DNA of 56,913 nt from an uncultured Lentisphaeraceae bacterium (GCA_949289005.1 CASEMQ010000062.1:1-56913), one strand, 5' to 3'. Shown: positions 1-8,467, numbered from the stretch's first letter. Program-made: numbers and translations. Notes: generated by a model not told the origin, from the sequence alone.

Positions 1-185
1 CACCCCGACAGACCAACGCCAAAACCCCACCCAAGCGCGCCCCCTCGAACACGCCCCGCACGGCCAATCGGACAATCTAAACGTACCTCTAGTTTCATCG
101 CTTCGTAGTATAGCAACCCACCGGCGAATGTGCAACTACCCCCCGAAATCGGGTGGGGCGCGGCACGCGCGGGGACGGTTTGGAA

Positions 186-216
186 CGCGGCGTATCCCAC
201 CTTGGGATACGCCGCG
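186..216. repeat. Perfect inverted repeat, 13-bp arms, 5-nt loop
   Basis: The left arm CGCGGCGTATCCC (186-198) and the right arm GGGATACGCCGCG (204-216) are exact complements around ACCTT. No T-tract follows, so it does not look like an intrinsic terminator. A partial echo, CGGCGTGTCCC, follows at about 232-242. Confidence 0.8.
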
Positions 217-390
217 TCTCGAGGTGAGGTACGGCGTGTCCCGAAAAATGACCCCGCTCGCTGATTGAAAAAACGCATTTGGGCCTCGCCCCGCCCCGGA
301 AGTTTTCGACAGGTTTTCGACAGCGCTTTCAACAAACCCACTGCGGGCTTCTTGCGCTTCTCCCCCAGCCGCCAACCCCCAGATGGCAAT

Positions 391-422
391 CGGACAATCT
401 AGAGGTACGTCTAGATTGTCCG
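391..422. repeat. Perfect inverted repeat, 13-bp arms, 6-nt loop
   Basis: CGGACAATCTAGA (391-403) pairs exactly with TCTAGATTGTCCG (410-422). A diverged copy of its left half and loop occurs at about 69-92. No T-tract follows. It could be an operator, or the end of a short repeat element upstream of the glycosyltransferase cluster. Confidence 0.8.
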
Positions 423-568
423 GGGCAAAAGGTCCATCAAACTCGCTTGGCGCAAGGCTTTGCGAGACGTTCCCCGTGTGTGTCCGAAAGGATGGCGACG
501 GCATGACCGGCGGACGGCTCCCGAATAAAAACCGCCACACACAAGATATTGAGTGGCAACGAGAAGAA

Positions 569-1567
569 ATGCCGGCGAAGCGAGGGAAACCGCGCCGTGT
601 CCTTATCGTCACAAAAGGGGAGTCGGAGCGGGCTCGTGAGACTTTTGACGGTGTGGAGTTCGTGTGGAACGACTTTTCCGCAATCGGGTCATGCGATTGG
701 ATGGTGGTCTATGACGAGATGGGGCGGGATTGTGTCGCGTTGCCCGATGGCGCGCATGCCGTGTTGGTGACGGCGGAGCCACCGACGATCAAGCGTTATC
801 CCCCGGCCTACACGCGCCAATTCGCGGCGGTGCTGACCTCGCAACCGCACCCGTTCATCCGGCATCCCGGCAAGTTCCTGCTCAATGGCGCGATGATGCC
901 TTATTACAATCCGAGCCCCGTTTTGCCGCCACGAACGGAACTGCTTTCCACGGTCTGCTCGTCCAAGAACCAGCGGCATACCCAACATCACAAACGATTG
1001 CGGCTGACACGGGCATTGGCCAAATTGCTTCCCGAGATGACATGGTTCGGGCAGGGTGTGCGCCCGATCGCGCGGAAGGCCGAGGCTCTGGAGCCCTTCC
1101 GCTACACCATCGCGGTGGAGAACCATTTCGCCCCGCGCCATTGGACGGAGAAGCCGACCGACGCGCTTGCCGCGGGCTGCTTCCTGTTCTACGCCGGCGC
1201 GCCGGACTTCGGCGACTATTTCCCGCACGAGGCTTTTCGCGCGATTCCCGTGGACGACCCCGCGCGCGCCGCCGCCATCATCCGCGAGGCCATCGCCGAG
1301 GATGCCTACGGCAAAGGACAGACGGCCATCGCCGAGGCGCAGCGCCTCATCCGTGAGCGTTACAACCTTCACGCCCGCGTGCTCTATGCCATCACGCACA
1401 CGCCCGAAGCGGCCATCCTCCAAGCCTCCGCCACGCGCCTCTTGCGCAGCCGCCACGCCTTGCGCCACACGTTGCGTGGCTTCCTCTCGGAAAGCTGGCA
1501 ATGGTTGCGTTGCCTGCCGTCGTGGCGAGGTCTCGCCGGGCGGGCTCCGGAGGGCGATGCGCCATGA
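569..1567 (+). CDS. Glycosyltransferase family 10-like (fucosyltransferase-type)
   Basis: Likely transfers a sugar, fucose by family precedent, onto a surface polysaccharide or LPS, working in the cytoplasm or at the inner membrane. From ATG 569 the protein is 332 aa. Residues 177-210 carry the GT10 donor-site signature: FRYTIAVEN, then TEKPTDALAAGC, then FYAGAPDF, matching the family pattern of F-x-ENS..., TEK and the GAP motif. The start is uncertain: 569 precedes the first conserved strand (RRVLIVTKG), while ATG 503 is in frame and has a GGATGG-like site upstream. The stop overlaps the next gene's start as ATGA, so the two are translationally coupled. It is the first gene of a six-gene cluster. 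The acceptor and the exact sugar cannot be read from sequence. Confidence 0.78.
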   Translation: MPAKRGKPRRVLIVTKGESERARETFDGVEFVWNDFSAIGSCDWMVVYDEMGRDCVALPDGAHAVLVTAEPPTIKRYPPAYTRQFAAVLTSQPHPFIRHPGKFLLNGAMMPYYNPSPVLPPRTELLSTVCSSKNQRHTQHHKRLRLTRALAKLLPEMTWFGQGVRPIARKAEALEPFRYTIAVENHFAPRHWTEKPTDALAAGCFLFYAGAPDFGDYFPHEAFRAIPVDDPARAAAIIREAIAEDAYGKGQTAIAEAQRLIRERYNLHARVLYAITHTPEAAILQASATRLLRSRHALRHTLRGFLSESWQWLRCLPSWRGLAGRAPEGDAP

Positions 1568-2364
1568 AGAAGATACAGCGCGTGCCGCTGGCAGATTATC
1601 CGTACGACATCGTCTTCTCCATAGGAAACGCCTGTGGGTGCGCATGGTACTTGAAGCGATGCAAACTGAGATTGTGTGCCGGCCCCTTGGACTGGGTGCG
1701 CGGTGCGGAGACGTTGGAAGAGCGGGTCGCGATTATTGCCAATCGTTTCCCGGATTGGCTGTTGCCCGAAAATCTTTCTCCGTTTGAAAGCGATGGCGCG
1801 CGTTTCATCACAACGGACAAGAAGTGTGGGATACGGTTCGTTCACGATTTTCGTTGCGCGATACCATTCCCGGAAGAATTGGCATTGGCCCAAGCCAAGT
1901 ATGCGCGTAGACAGACACGTTTTTTCGATTTGGTCGGCCAAGCGCAACACGCGCTCTTGGTATGGTTCAACTGTCTTGTGCCTCCGGCTTCGGAGGAAAC
2001 GCACCGTCGGGCACTTGCACAATTGCGGGGAGCGCTCGGCAATCAGGTGGACTTGCTTTCCATCGAGCATGACGCAACGCTTGCCATGGGTAAGTCGCAC
2101 GTTGTCTCGATGGGCTCAGGACTCTTTCGTTTTCGCCTGAACATGGACAAGTCGGGCTCTGGCACGCCACAAGACTACATCTTTGGAGACAACCCAAAAG
2201 CAATCAAGGCCATTCTGTCACGTGTGCGGCTACGCCCGGATTTGGCCAAGCGTGTCCGACAACACGAATGGGCTTTTAGGGTTGGGCGAAGGTTGCGTTT
2301 TCTGCTGGCCTGTTTTGTGCCGAGTCGCCGATTGCGCCAAAAGATCCGCCAAAAGAGGTACTGA
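1564..2364 (+). CDS. DUF1796 family putative papain-like cysteine peptidase (copy 1)
   Basis: A 266-aa cytoplasmic-looking protein without signal peptide. The N-terminus has the DUF1796 pattern SIGNACGCA (candidate nucleophile Cys24), then GPLDWV (about 40-45) and FVHDF (His94, Asp95), consistent with a Cys-His pair. The family is described as papain-like by fold prediction; its substrate is unknown. It starts inside the stop of the upstream GT10-like gene (ATGA), so it belongs to the same transcript. A clear paralog sits at 5231-6037, and three glycosyltransferases lie between them. G+C is visibly lower than in neighbouring blocks. The role in polysaccharide assembly is inferred only from this recurrent context. 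Confidence 0.78.
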   Translation: MKKIQRVPLADYPYDIVFSIGNACGCAWYLKRCKLRLCAGPLDWVRGAETLEERVAIIANRFPDWLLPENLSPFESDGARFITTDKKCGIRFVHDFRCAIPFPEELALAQAKYARRQTRFFDLVGQAQHALLVWFNCLVPPASEETHRRALAQLRGALGNQVDLLSIEHDATLAMGKSHVVSMGSGLFRFRLNMDKSGSGTPQDYIFGDNPKAIKAILSRVRLRPDLAKRVRQHEWAFRVGRRLRFLLACFVPSRRLRQKIRQKRY

Positions 2365-2366
2365 CC

Positions 2367-3323
2367 GTGGAAACACCGAAGCGCGACGCGATTGTGGTTG
2401 CCTTTTGTGTGTCGGATTCGTTCATTCGGCACACGGCGGTGGTGATCGCGTCCATCTTGGCAAGCAATCCTGGCGAGCGATTTGTCTTCCATGTATTGTG
2501 TGGCGATTTGACGGACGGCAACCGGGCTCGGCTGGCAACGATGGCTCGCGAAAATGTCACAGTCGTTTGCCACAACGTCCGCTCGTCGCAAATCGCGTCA
2601 TTGCCGATTTTCCTGGAGCATGTTTCGCGCGAGACCTATTACCGTTACATCATTCCGGACGTGATTGCGGCGCCGCGGGTAATTTATTCAGACGTGGACG
2701 TCTTGGTGCGCGGCCCCTTGCGGCCGTTGTGGGAGACGGATTTGGGGGGCAACCCGCTGGGCGCCGTTCGTGAGGCGTGCGAACTGCTTGGAAATCAACG
2801 TGAAATATGGACGCGTTACCGTCACGCCATTGGCATGACGGACGGCAATCCGTATTTTTACGCGGGGTTGTTGTTGATGGATTGCGACCGGCTGCGTGCC
2901 GAGCGTGCGAGCGCCCGCCTCTTCGAAGATACGCATTTGTGTGCCAAAACGTTGTCCCCCGACCTGTTCTCGGCGACGGATCAAGTGGTCATCAACCGCG
3001 TCTTCCAAGGGCGCATTGCGGCCCTTCCCGCACGGTACTGCATGACGGATCCAATGTGTACGCTCTTTCCCAAGGAGCCCATCGTCTTCCGCCACTACAT
3101 GGGACATTATCAGAAGCCGTGGTGCAACGTGGCATGGAACCGGACATGGCCTGCCTATCTACGCTTTCTGCTGAAGACACCGTGGCGACACGACGCTTGG
3201 GGATTCGTGTGGGGGCACCTGAAGGGCATCGTCTGGAGCGTGCAGACCAAGAATGGCCACACTCGAGGCTTTTTGTTCGGCATCCGCGTCTATAAGCGCG
3301 TCGCGAAGGCAAAGGAGTGCTAA
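2367..3323 (+). CDS. Glycosyltransferase family 8
   Basis: A retaining GT-A glycosyltransferase of 318 aa, probably adding galactose or glucose to an LPS core or capsule repeat. The GT8 metal-binding DxD lies in YSDVDVLVRG (about residues 107-116), followed by an FYAGLLLMD block. A C-terminal HYMGHYQKPW matches the family's HxGxxKPW motif. Translation starts at GTG 2367, 2 nt after the previous stop, with AAGAGG at 2353-2358 at good spacing. The next gene begins 1 nt after its stop. Acceptor and donor are not predictable here. Confidence 0.88.
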   Translation: METPKRDAIVVAFCVSDSFIRHTAVVIASILASNPGERFVFHVLCGDLTDGNRARLATMARENVTVVCHNVRSSQIASLPIFLEHVSRETYYRYIIPDVIAAPRVIYSDVDVLVRGPLRPLWETDLGGNPLGAVREACELLGNQREIWTRYRHAIGMTDGNPYFYAGLLLMDCDRLRAERASARLFEDTHLCAKTLSPDLFSATDQVVINRVFQGRIAALPARYCMTDPMCTLFPKEPIVFRHYMGHYQKPWCNVAWNRTWPAYLRFLLKTPWRHDAWGFVWGHLKGIVWSVQTKNGHTRGFLFGIRVYKRVAKAKEC

Positions 3324-3324
3324 G

Positions 3325-4287
3325 ATGACGCCGCGCGTCTCCATTATCCTGCCGTTGTATCGCGTCAAGACGTATCTGCCCGAGGCCATCGCCTCCGTGA
3401 AGGCGCAGACCTTCCGCGACTGGGAGTGTCTGTGTCTCGACGATGGCAGCGACAACGGCATGGCGGCTTTTGTGCGGGAATTGACGCGAGACGATGCGCG
3501 TTTCGCTGTGCGGGAGTTCCCCAACGCCGGGGTCGCGGCCACGCGCAACCGAGGCTTGGACTTGGCGCGTGGGGACTATGTCGCCTTTCTCGATCAAGAC
3601 GATGCCTTCCATCCGCGCTTTCTGGAAACCCTTGTCCGGGAAATCGAGCGCACGGGCGCGGATTGTGCCATGACGCGCTTCCAATCGGAAGCGATTACAT
3701 GGGAACCGGCTCCCGCCCATCCACGCGTCATCGACAATCCATGCGGCTGGCTCCTCACGCAAAGTCAGCTCATGGTCTCGATATGGACAAAGTTGTGGCG
3801 GCGTTCGGCATTGGGCGGCTTGCGTTTCGACACAACGCTCTTCGGTTCGGACGACGCGCTTTTCACCTTCACCGCTTTCGCGCGTTCCCGAAAGATCGTC
3901 TTCATCCCGAGTGCCTATCACTTCTACCGCCGGCATTCCTCCGCCGTCTCGGTCCAAGCGCCGCCGCGTTATCTTTTTGCCCAACTTCGCTTTTTGCGAA
4001 AACTCCCGGCCATTGTCCCGCCCCGCGACAAAAAGAAATTGAAGCGTTATCTCCTTAAAGGATTGTCGGATGTCGTGAAGTGTTCCGGCGGCGGTCGCTA
4101 TCCGCAACATGTCCAACGTGCCGTGGTCAAGTGGATCTTGGTGATTTTACGACGCAACCACCTCTCCATTTGCGACTGGTCGTTTCGTAAATTGCTTCGT
4201 TGGCGGCAGTACTGCCAAACATGTGCGTTCACGTCCAAACGTGCCTGGCCATTGAATCCCAATGCAACGGTTCACACGGAAGATTGA
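3325..4287 (+). CDS. Glycosyltransferase family 2
   Basis: An inverting GT-A glycosyltransferase of 320 aa. It begins with the classic nucleotide-binding strand VSIILPLYRV and AIASVKAQTF, then LCLDDGSDNG (about 37-46), then NAGVAATRNRGLDLARGDY and the DxD-bearing FLDQDD (about 89-94). ATG 3325 is chosen over upstream starts because AAGGAG (3312-3317) sits 7 nt before it and family homology begins at residue 4. Its 3' end overlaps the alternative ATG of the next gene at 4262. Part of the surface-polysaccharide cluster; donor and acceptor unknown. Confidence 0.9.
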   Translation: MTPRVSIILPLYRVKTYLPEAIASVKAQTFRDWECLCLDDGSDNGMAAFVRELTRDDARFAVREFPNAGVAATRNRGLDLARGDYVAFLDQDDAFHPRFLETLVREIERTGADCAMTRFQSEAITWEPAPAHPRVIDNPCGWLLTQSQLMVSIWTKLWRRSALGGLRFDTTLFGSDDALFTFTAFARSRKIVFIPSAYHFYRRHSSAVSVQAPPRYLFAQLRFLRKLPAIVPPRDKKKLKRYLLKGLSDVVKCSGGGRYPQHVQRAVVKWILVILRRNHLSICDWSFRKLLRWRQYCQTCAFTSKRAWPLNPNATVHTED

Positions 4288-4294
4288 GAATATT

Positions 4295-5218
4295 ATGAAC
4301 ACGGCTTCGCCCGGATTGATTGTTTCGTTGACCTCCTACGGCTCGCGTATCCAAACGGTTTGGAACGTGATCATGCAGATGTTGTCCCAAACCAAAACGC
4401 CGGATTTGGTGGTTCTTTACGTCTCGCAAAAAGAATTCCCGACACTTGGACAACTCCCGGAATCTCTCCGCATCATCAATTCCCCACGCTTCCAAGTTCG
4501 CCAAGTGGAGGATTTGGGGCCGCACACAAAATACTTTTATGCCATGCAGGAGTTCGCGAACGATTGCGTCGTGACGGTTGACGACGATGTCGTCTATCCA
4601 ACGGATCTGCTTGAACGGCTGTGGACCACGCATCATACCTATCCCGACACAATCGTTTGCGCCTTGGCCGTGACGTTGTGTTTCGCCAAAGACGGAAATT
4701 ACGCGCCATTCTTGGTTTGGTACAAAGCGCCACGCCTTTTCAACTATGCATCGAGCTTTCTTTCCCCCTGCGGTGTCGGTGGCGTGCTCTATCCGCCCCA
4801 TTGCTTTGACAAACGCTTGTTCGATTTACGGGTTATCAAGGAAGTCTGCCCCAAGGTGGACGACCATTGGATCACCTGGAACATCCTGGAGCAAAACAAG
4901 CACGTGCTTCAGTTGCCGGAACTTTGGCTGGGTGAGACGCTTGCCGGCACACAGGAAACCGGGCTGTTCAACACAAACAACAGGCGCGTATCGGACAAAA
5001 AGGGAGACAAACGGACGCATTACGACCTCCAATGGGAGGCAATCCTGAATGCGAAGAAGCCTCTCAGTGCTCAACTGACCAATCAGTGGTTCGCACAGTG
5101 GCAAAACAGCGTGTTTCCGCAACTGTTGGACTATTTCGACCCGCCGCACAAGATGCGAACATGGTTCATCAAACGGTGGAATCACATACTTTCACGGCTC
5201 CTGATAGGTGCTCGGTGA
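4295..5218 (+). CDS. Putative GT-A-type glycosyltransferase (VSLTSY group)
   Basis: A 307-aa protein starting with LIVSLTSYGSRIQTVW, followed by LGPHTKYFYAM and a Mn-binding-like VTVDDDVVYP (about residues 92-101). This layout matches capsular glycosyltransferases of the 'VSLTSYPxRI' group. The start is ATG 4295, 8 nt after the previous stop; an in-frame ATG at 4262 would add 11 residues and overlap that gene. The next cistron's Shine-Dalgarno overlaps this stop codon. Family assignment is from memory of the motif pattern; donor and acceptor unknown. Confidence 0.72.
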   Translation: MNTASPGLIVSLTSYGSRIQTVWNVIMQMLSQTKTPDLVVLYVSQKEFPTLGQLPESLRIINSPRFQVRQVEDLGPHTKYFYAMQEFANDCVVTVDDDVVYPTDLLERLWTTHHTYPDTIVCALAVTLCFAKDGNYAPFLVWYKAPRLFNYASSFLSPCGVGGVLYPPHCFDKRLFDLRVIKEVCPKVDDHWITWNILEQNKHVLQLPELWLGETLAGTQETGLFNTNNRRVSDKKGDKRTHYDLQWEAILNAKKPLSAQLTNQWFAQWQNSVFPQLLDYFDPPHKMRTWFIKRWNHILSRLLIGAR

Positions 5219-5230
5219 GGAGTTGCAACC

Positions 5231-6037
5231 ATGGGACGGCTCCATTGCGATTCCGTTTGGGAACAACGGCTTGGCGTCTACGACGTCATTTACTCCATTG
5301 GTGCGGCTTGTGGTTGCGCGTTGTGGTTGCGTAAGTGCCACCTGCGGCAACATGCCGGCCCCTTGGATTGGGTGAAGGTTGATGGCGGGTTGTCCCGACG
5401 TGTGGAACTGATAGAGACGCGTTTCGCCGGATGGCTGCAAGACGACAACCTGGAACTGTTGGGCGAGGATGAACGAACACGAATCTATCGCGATGACACG
5501 CTCGGAGTCACGTTTATCCACGACTTCCCAACCTCCGTCACTTTTCCTGTTGCCTTAGAAAAAGCGCGCCAACGTTATCGCCATCGACAAGAACGGTTCT
5601 TCACGGACATTGCTCAGGCAAAACGCACATTGCTTGTTTGGTTCAGCACACAACTCCAAACACAAAAGCGTGAGGCGATCGATGTGTCAAAGCGTTTGCG
5701 TGCCACGCTTGGCTCCACTGTGGAGTTGATGATCGTTGAGCACGAGGCGACCATCCCCTGCGGAAGCATCTTCCCCGACTTCCCTGCCGATGGCGTATCT
5801 ATCTTTCGTCTCAACCTGCGCACCGGGAAGAAAAACCTCGACCAAGATGTCTTGGGAGATGCCCCAGTCGCCATGCGACAACTCATGTCCCTGGTACGTC
5901 TGCGACCGGATTTGGCACGGCGTGTCTTTTGGTTCGACATCCGCAGGGAAATGATAAAGTTTTCCCGGCGTTTGCTCGCTTGCGTGGTTCCGTGCCGAAC
6001 GTTACGCCGCAAAATCCGCGCACAAGACCGTGTGTAA
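5231..6037 (+). CDS. DUF1796 family putative papain-like cysteine peptidase (copy 2)
   Basis: A 268-aa paralog of the protein at 1564-2364. It keeps the same landmarks in the same order: SIGAACGCA (Cys27), GPLDWV, FIHDF (His97) and a C-terminal RLRPDLARRV / LLACVVP stretch matching RLRPDLAKRV / LLACFVP of copy 1. ATG 5231 is preceded by GAGGAG (5217-5222), 8 nt away. It is the last gene of the polysaccharide cluster; G+C content rises sharply just after its stop. The Cys and His are family-conserved positions; proteolytic activity has not been shown, and the substrate is unknown. Confidence 0.78.
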   Translation: MGRLHCDSVWEQRLGVYDVIYSIGAACGCALWLRKCHLRQHAGPLDWVKVDGGLSRRVELIETRFAGWLQDDNLELLGEDERTRIYRDDTLGVTFIHDFPTSVTFPVALEKARQRYRHRQERFFTDIAQAKRTLLVWFSTQLQTQKREAIDVSKRLRATLGSTVELMIVEHEATIPCGSIFPDFPADGVSIFRLNLRTGKKNLDQDVLGDAPVAMRQLMSLVRLRPDLARRVFWFDIRREMIKFSRRLLACVVPCRTLRRKIRAQDRV

Positions 6038-6122
6038 GCGAACCTTGGGCATCGTATGCGTTCTGTCGATATCGGAGGCGCCCGGTGCCCGGCGGTGCGT
6101 GAAAAGGTTGGGGGGAATATGC

Positions 6123-6128
6123 TATCGT
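6123..6128 (+). promoter_or_regulatory. Extended -10 (TGC-TATCGT) before the OmpA-family gene
   Basis: TGC at 6120-6122 followed by TATCGT fits the extended -10 seen across the window. If it is used, the transcript would start near 6135, which favours translation from ATG 6153 rather than ATG 6129. No convincing -35 box was seen. Confidence 0.4.
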
Positions 6129-6152
6129 ATGGGCGAAAGGATTTCTTGGAAG

Positions 6153-7340
6153 ATGAAGTGTTTGCTTGGCGTGGCGGCCGCGTTGGCCGCGAGTGTGCCC
6201 GTTTTCGCGCAGCAAGGCCCCGTGGTGACCGCGCGGGACGATGCGCCCGTCGCCCCCACCGCAGAGGACGCGCAGTCCGAGGCGGCGGCCGAGGCGATGG
6301 CGGACGATGGGCGTGAGGCGGGTCGCTTTTACCTGGGCGGGGGCGTGGGCGCGATGCGCGTGCACCGCGCAAGCCACCCGAAGCCGGGGAGCGATCTGCG
6401 CGGGGTGCAGCCTTACGTGGTGTTGCGCCTGGGGTATGACTTCGCGGACAGCCCGCTCGCGATCGAGGGGTTCGGGATGCTGGGGCGCGCGGGGCGCCGG
6501 GCGCAGGGCGCGGGCGGCAGCCGCGCGCTTCTGGGGCTGGGCGTGGAGGCGCTGTGGCACTTCGACCGGTACGCGCGGTTTGACCCGTTCCTGGCGGGCG
6601 GCTTCGCCTATTATGGCTCGACGAACACGCCGGTTTGGCAGGATGGCAAGGAGGATCACCTCTTCGCGCAGGCGGGGGTGGGCGCCTTCTGGCATTTCTC
6701 TGAGCAGGTGTCGCTGCGCGGCGATTTGCGGTGGCACGTGGCGCTGGCCGACGACTTCATGCATTTCACGACGGCGGACGTGGGGCTGGTGTGGTATCCG
6801 GGCGGCACGGGGGAGACCTCGGCGGACACGGTGGCGCCTTTGGCCGAGCCGGGCGCGCCGATCGAGCCGGGCGCGCGGAAGTATGACGCGGCCTCGCGGC
6901 ATGCCGAGAAGTTGCGCGACGTGACGCCGGTGGGCGCGGGCGACGCGATGCACCTGGAGCTGCGCGTGGGCTTCGCGAAGGACACGGCCATCATCCGGCC
7001 TTCCGAGCTGCCGGTGATGGACGAGCTGACGCGCATCGTGCGGGGCGCGTTGGAGGCGAACCCGCAGGCGACGGTGACGCTGCATGGCCACGCCGACCGC
7101 CAGCGGGGCTCCGACCATGCCTACAACCAGCGCCTCTCCGAGGACCGCGCCAAGAGCGTGCTCACCTATCTGGCGCAGAATGGCGTGCCGGCCGCGCGCA
7201 TGACGGCGGTGGGGCACTCCTTTGACCAACCGCGCGACCCGGTGGACCTGGAGCATGGCACGCCCTCCAACCGCCGCGTGGAAATCGTCATCCAAGGCGT
7301 GGACGCGGCGACGCGCGACCGTCTCCGCGCCTTGCCCTAA
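6153..7340 (+). CDS. OmpA-family outer-membrane protein with peptidoglycan-binding domain
   Basis: An outer-membrane anchor, 395 aa. MKCLLGVAAALAASVPVFA is a good signal peptide cut before QQG. Residues about 55-220 alternate like a small beta-barrel (FYLGGGVGAMRV, YVVLRLGYDFADSP, SLRGDLRWHVALADDF). The C-terminal third is an OmpA/MotB domain: VTLHGHADRQ, YNQRLSEDRAKSVLTYL and the terminal NRRVEIVI, the residues that bind meso-DAP peptidoglycan in the family. An in-frame ATG at 6129 adds 8 residues; promoter position and signal-peptide form favour 6153. The LptF/G permease follows 14 bp downstream, probably on the same transcript. G+C is much higher than in the preceding cluster. Confidence 0.86.
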   Translation: MKCLLGVAAALAASVPVFAQQGPVVTARDDAPVAPTAEDAQSEAAAEAMADDGREAGRFYLGGGVGAMRVHRASHPKPGSDLRGVQPYVVLRLGYDFADSPLAIEGFGMLGRAGRRAQGAGGSRALLGLGVEALWHFDRYARFDPFLAGGFAYYGSTNTPVWQDGKEDHLFAQAGVGAFWHFSEQVSLRGDLRWHVALADDFMHFTTADVGLVWYPGGTGETSADTVAPLAEPGAPIEPGARKYDAASRHAEKLRDVTPVGAGDAMHLELRVGFAKDTAIIRPSELPVMDELTRIVRGALEANPQATVTLHGHADRQRGSDHAYNQRLSEDRAKSVLTYLAQNGVPAARMTAVGHSFDQPRDPVDLEHGTPSNRRVEIVIQGVDAATRDRLRALP

Positions 7341-7354
7341 GCGAGGTTGCGCGC

Positions 7355-8467
7355 ATGGGCACGCTCCAGCGATACATTCTGCGTTCGTTTCTGGTGGCCG
7401 CGGGGCTGACGGGGCTGGTGCTCACCTTCGTGCTTTCGGTGGGCTTCCTCTTCCAGGTCTTCCAATTCGTGATGCGCGGGGCGTCCGGGGCGTTGGTGGC
7501 GCAATATATCCTGGCGTCGTTGCCGGAGGTGCTGGGCTTTACCATCCCGCTCGCGCTGATGGTGGCCTCGCTCTTGGTCTTCGGGCGGCTGAGCACCGAT
7601 AGCGAGGTGGCGGCGATGAAGGCCTGCGGCATCAGTTTCCTGACGATCATGCGCGGGCCGCTGATCGTCGCCATCCTCTGCACGGGAGCGGTCTTCTATC
7701 TGCAGAACTATGCCATGCCCCGCGGACACTACGTCCGCCGCACGCTGGCCAGCCGCCTGGCGCTCGACGCCGGCGTGCAACTGTTGGAGCCGGGGCGCTT
7801 CATCGACGACATCGACAACGTCACCGTCTTCTGCGACCGCAAGGTGGACATGGAGGACCGCGACGGCCGCCCCTACACGTTGCTCTACAACCTGCTGGCC
7901 ATCGACCGCTCGGAGGGTTTCCTGCGCGAGATCCACGCCGACCGCGCCGAGGTCCGCACCGAGGGCAGCGATCTGCTCTTCACCCTCTTCCAGGCCACCA
8001 TCACCCCGCCGGCCAAAGACGTCCAAGGCACCGCGACGGTGGACAACTATCCCTACCGCTTCGAGAACGTGGTCTCCCGCACCCGCAAATACCTCAAAAA
8101 GCCCAAAGATTACACCTTTGGCGAGTTGTTGGCGGCCGAGCGCGAGGCCGCGCGGGCGGATCTCTCCGACGCGGCGGCGGCCAAGTGGCGGTGCAGCCTC
8201 CGCTTCCTGCTCAACTACCGGGCGGTCTGGGCCGTCTCCTGCTTCTGCTTTGTGCTGGTGGGCATCCCGCTGGGGTGCCAGGCGCAGCGGAAGGATTCCG
8301 CGCGCGGCATGGCGTTGGGCGTGGGCGTGGGGATCGCCTTCTTCCTCTTCGTGTTGCTCTCCGAGTCGCTCTCCGGCAAGCCGGCGGCCTTCCCGTGGCT
8401 GCTGGTCTGGGCCCCGGCGCTGATTTGCGTCGGCGTCGCGATGCGCCTCATCCCCAAACAACAATAA
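7355..8467 (+). CDS. LptF/LptG family LPS-export permease
   Basis: Inner-membrane subunit of the LptB2FG ABC transporter that extracts LPS toward the Lpt bridge; 370 aa, the family's usual size. Three N-terminal membrane helices (about 11-35, 50-85, 100-120) are followed by a periplasmic beta-jellyroll region (about 130-265) and three C-terminal helices. The conserved start LQRYILRSFLVA and the cytoplasmic STDSEVAAMKACGIS loop, which contacts LptB, are present. GAGG at 7343-7346 is a plausible ribosome-binding site. Only one permease is present here; its partner and LptB must be elsewhere. Which of LptF or LptG it is cannot be decided. Confidence 0.88.
   Translation: MGTLQRYILRSFLVAAGLTGLVLTFVLSVGFLFQVFQFVMRGASGALVAQYILASLPEVLGFTIPLALMVASLLVFGRLSTDSEVAAMKACGISFLTIMRGPLIVAILCTGAVFYLQNYAMPRGHYVRRTLASRLALDAGVQLLEPGRFIDDIDNVTVFCDRKVDMEDRDGRPYTLLYNLLAIDRSEGFLREIHADRAEVRTEGSDLLFTLFQATITPPAKDVQGTATVDNYPYRFENVVSRTRKYLKKPKDYTFGELLAAEREAARADLSDAAAAKWRCSLRFLLNYRAVWAVSCFCFVLVGIPLGCQAQRKDSARGMALGVGVGIAFFLFVLLSESLSGKPAAFPWLLVWAPALICVGVAMRLIPKQQ

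Larger units (their letters stand above)
1..568. other. Intergenic left edge, no convincing complete gene
   Basis: No ORF here has a recognisable family, codon pattern or ribosome-binding site. The stretch holds a perfect 13-bp-arm hairpin at 186-216, a second at 391-422, a degenerate direct repeat (about 67-90 and 389-414) and a tandem TTTTCGACAG near 302-325. A leftward extended -10 (TGC plus TATACT, 115-107) lies 8 nt before an ATG at 98-96, whose frame stays open for 32 codons to the window edge. It could be the start of a leftward gene, but nothing identifies the product. Confidence 0.6.

Noticed and set aside
391..422. Hairpin as an intrinsic terminator
   Set aside because: Neither side carries a T-tract, and no gene ends just before it in the window.
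136..612. A 158-codon minus-strand open frame at the left edge
   Set aside because: Crosses both hairpins, has no Shine-Dalgarno or family match, and overlaps the probable start of the GT10-like gene.
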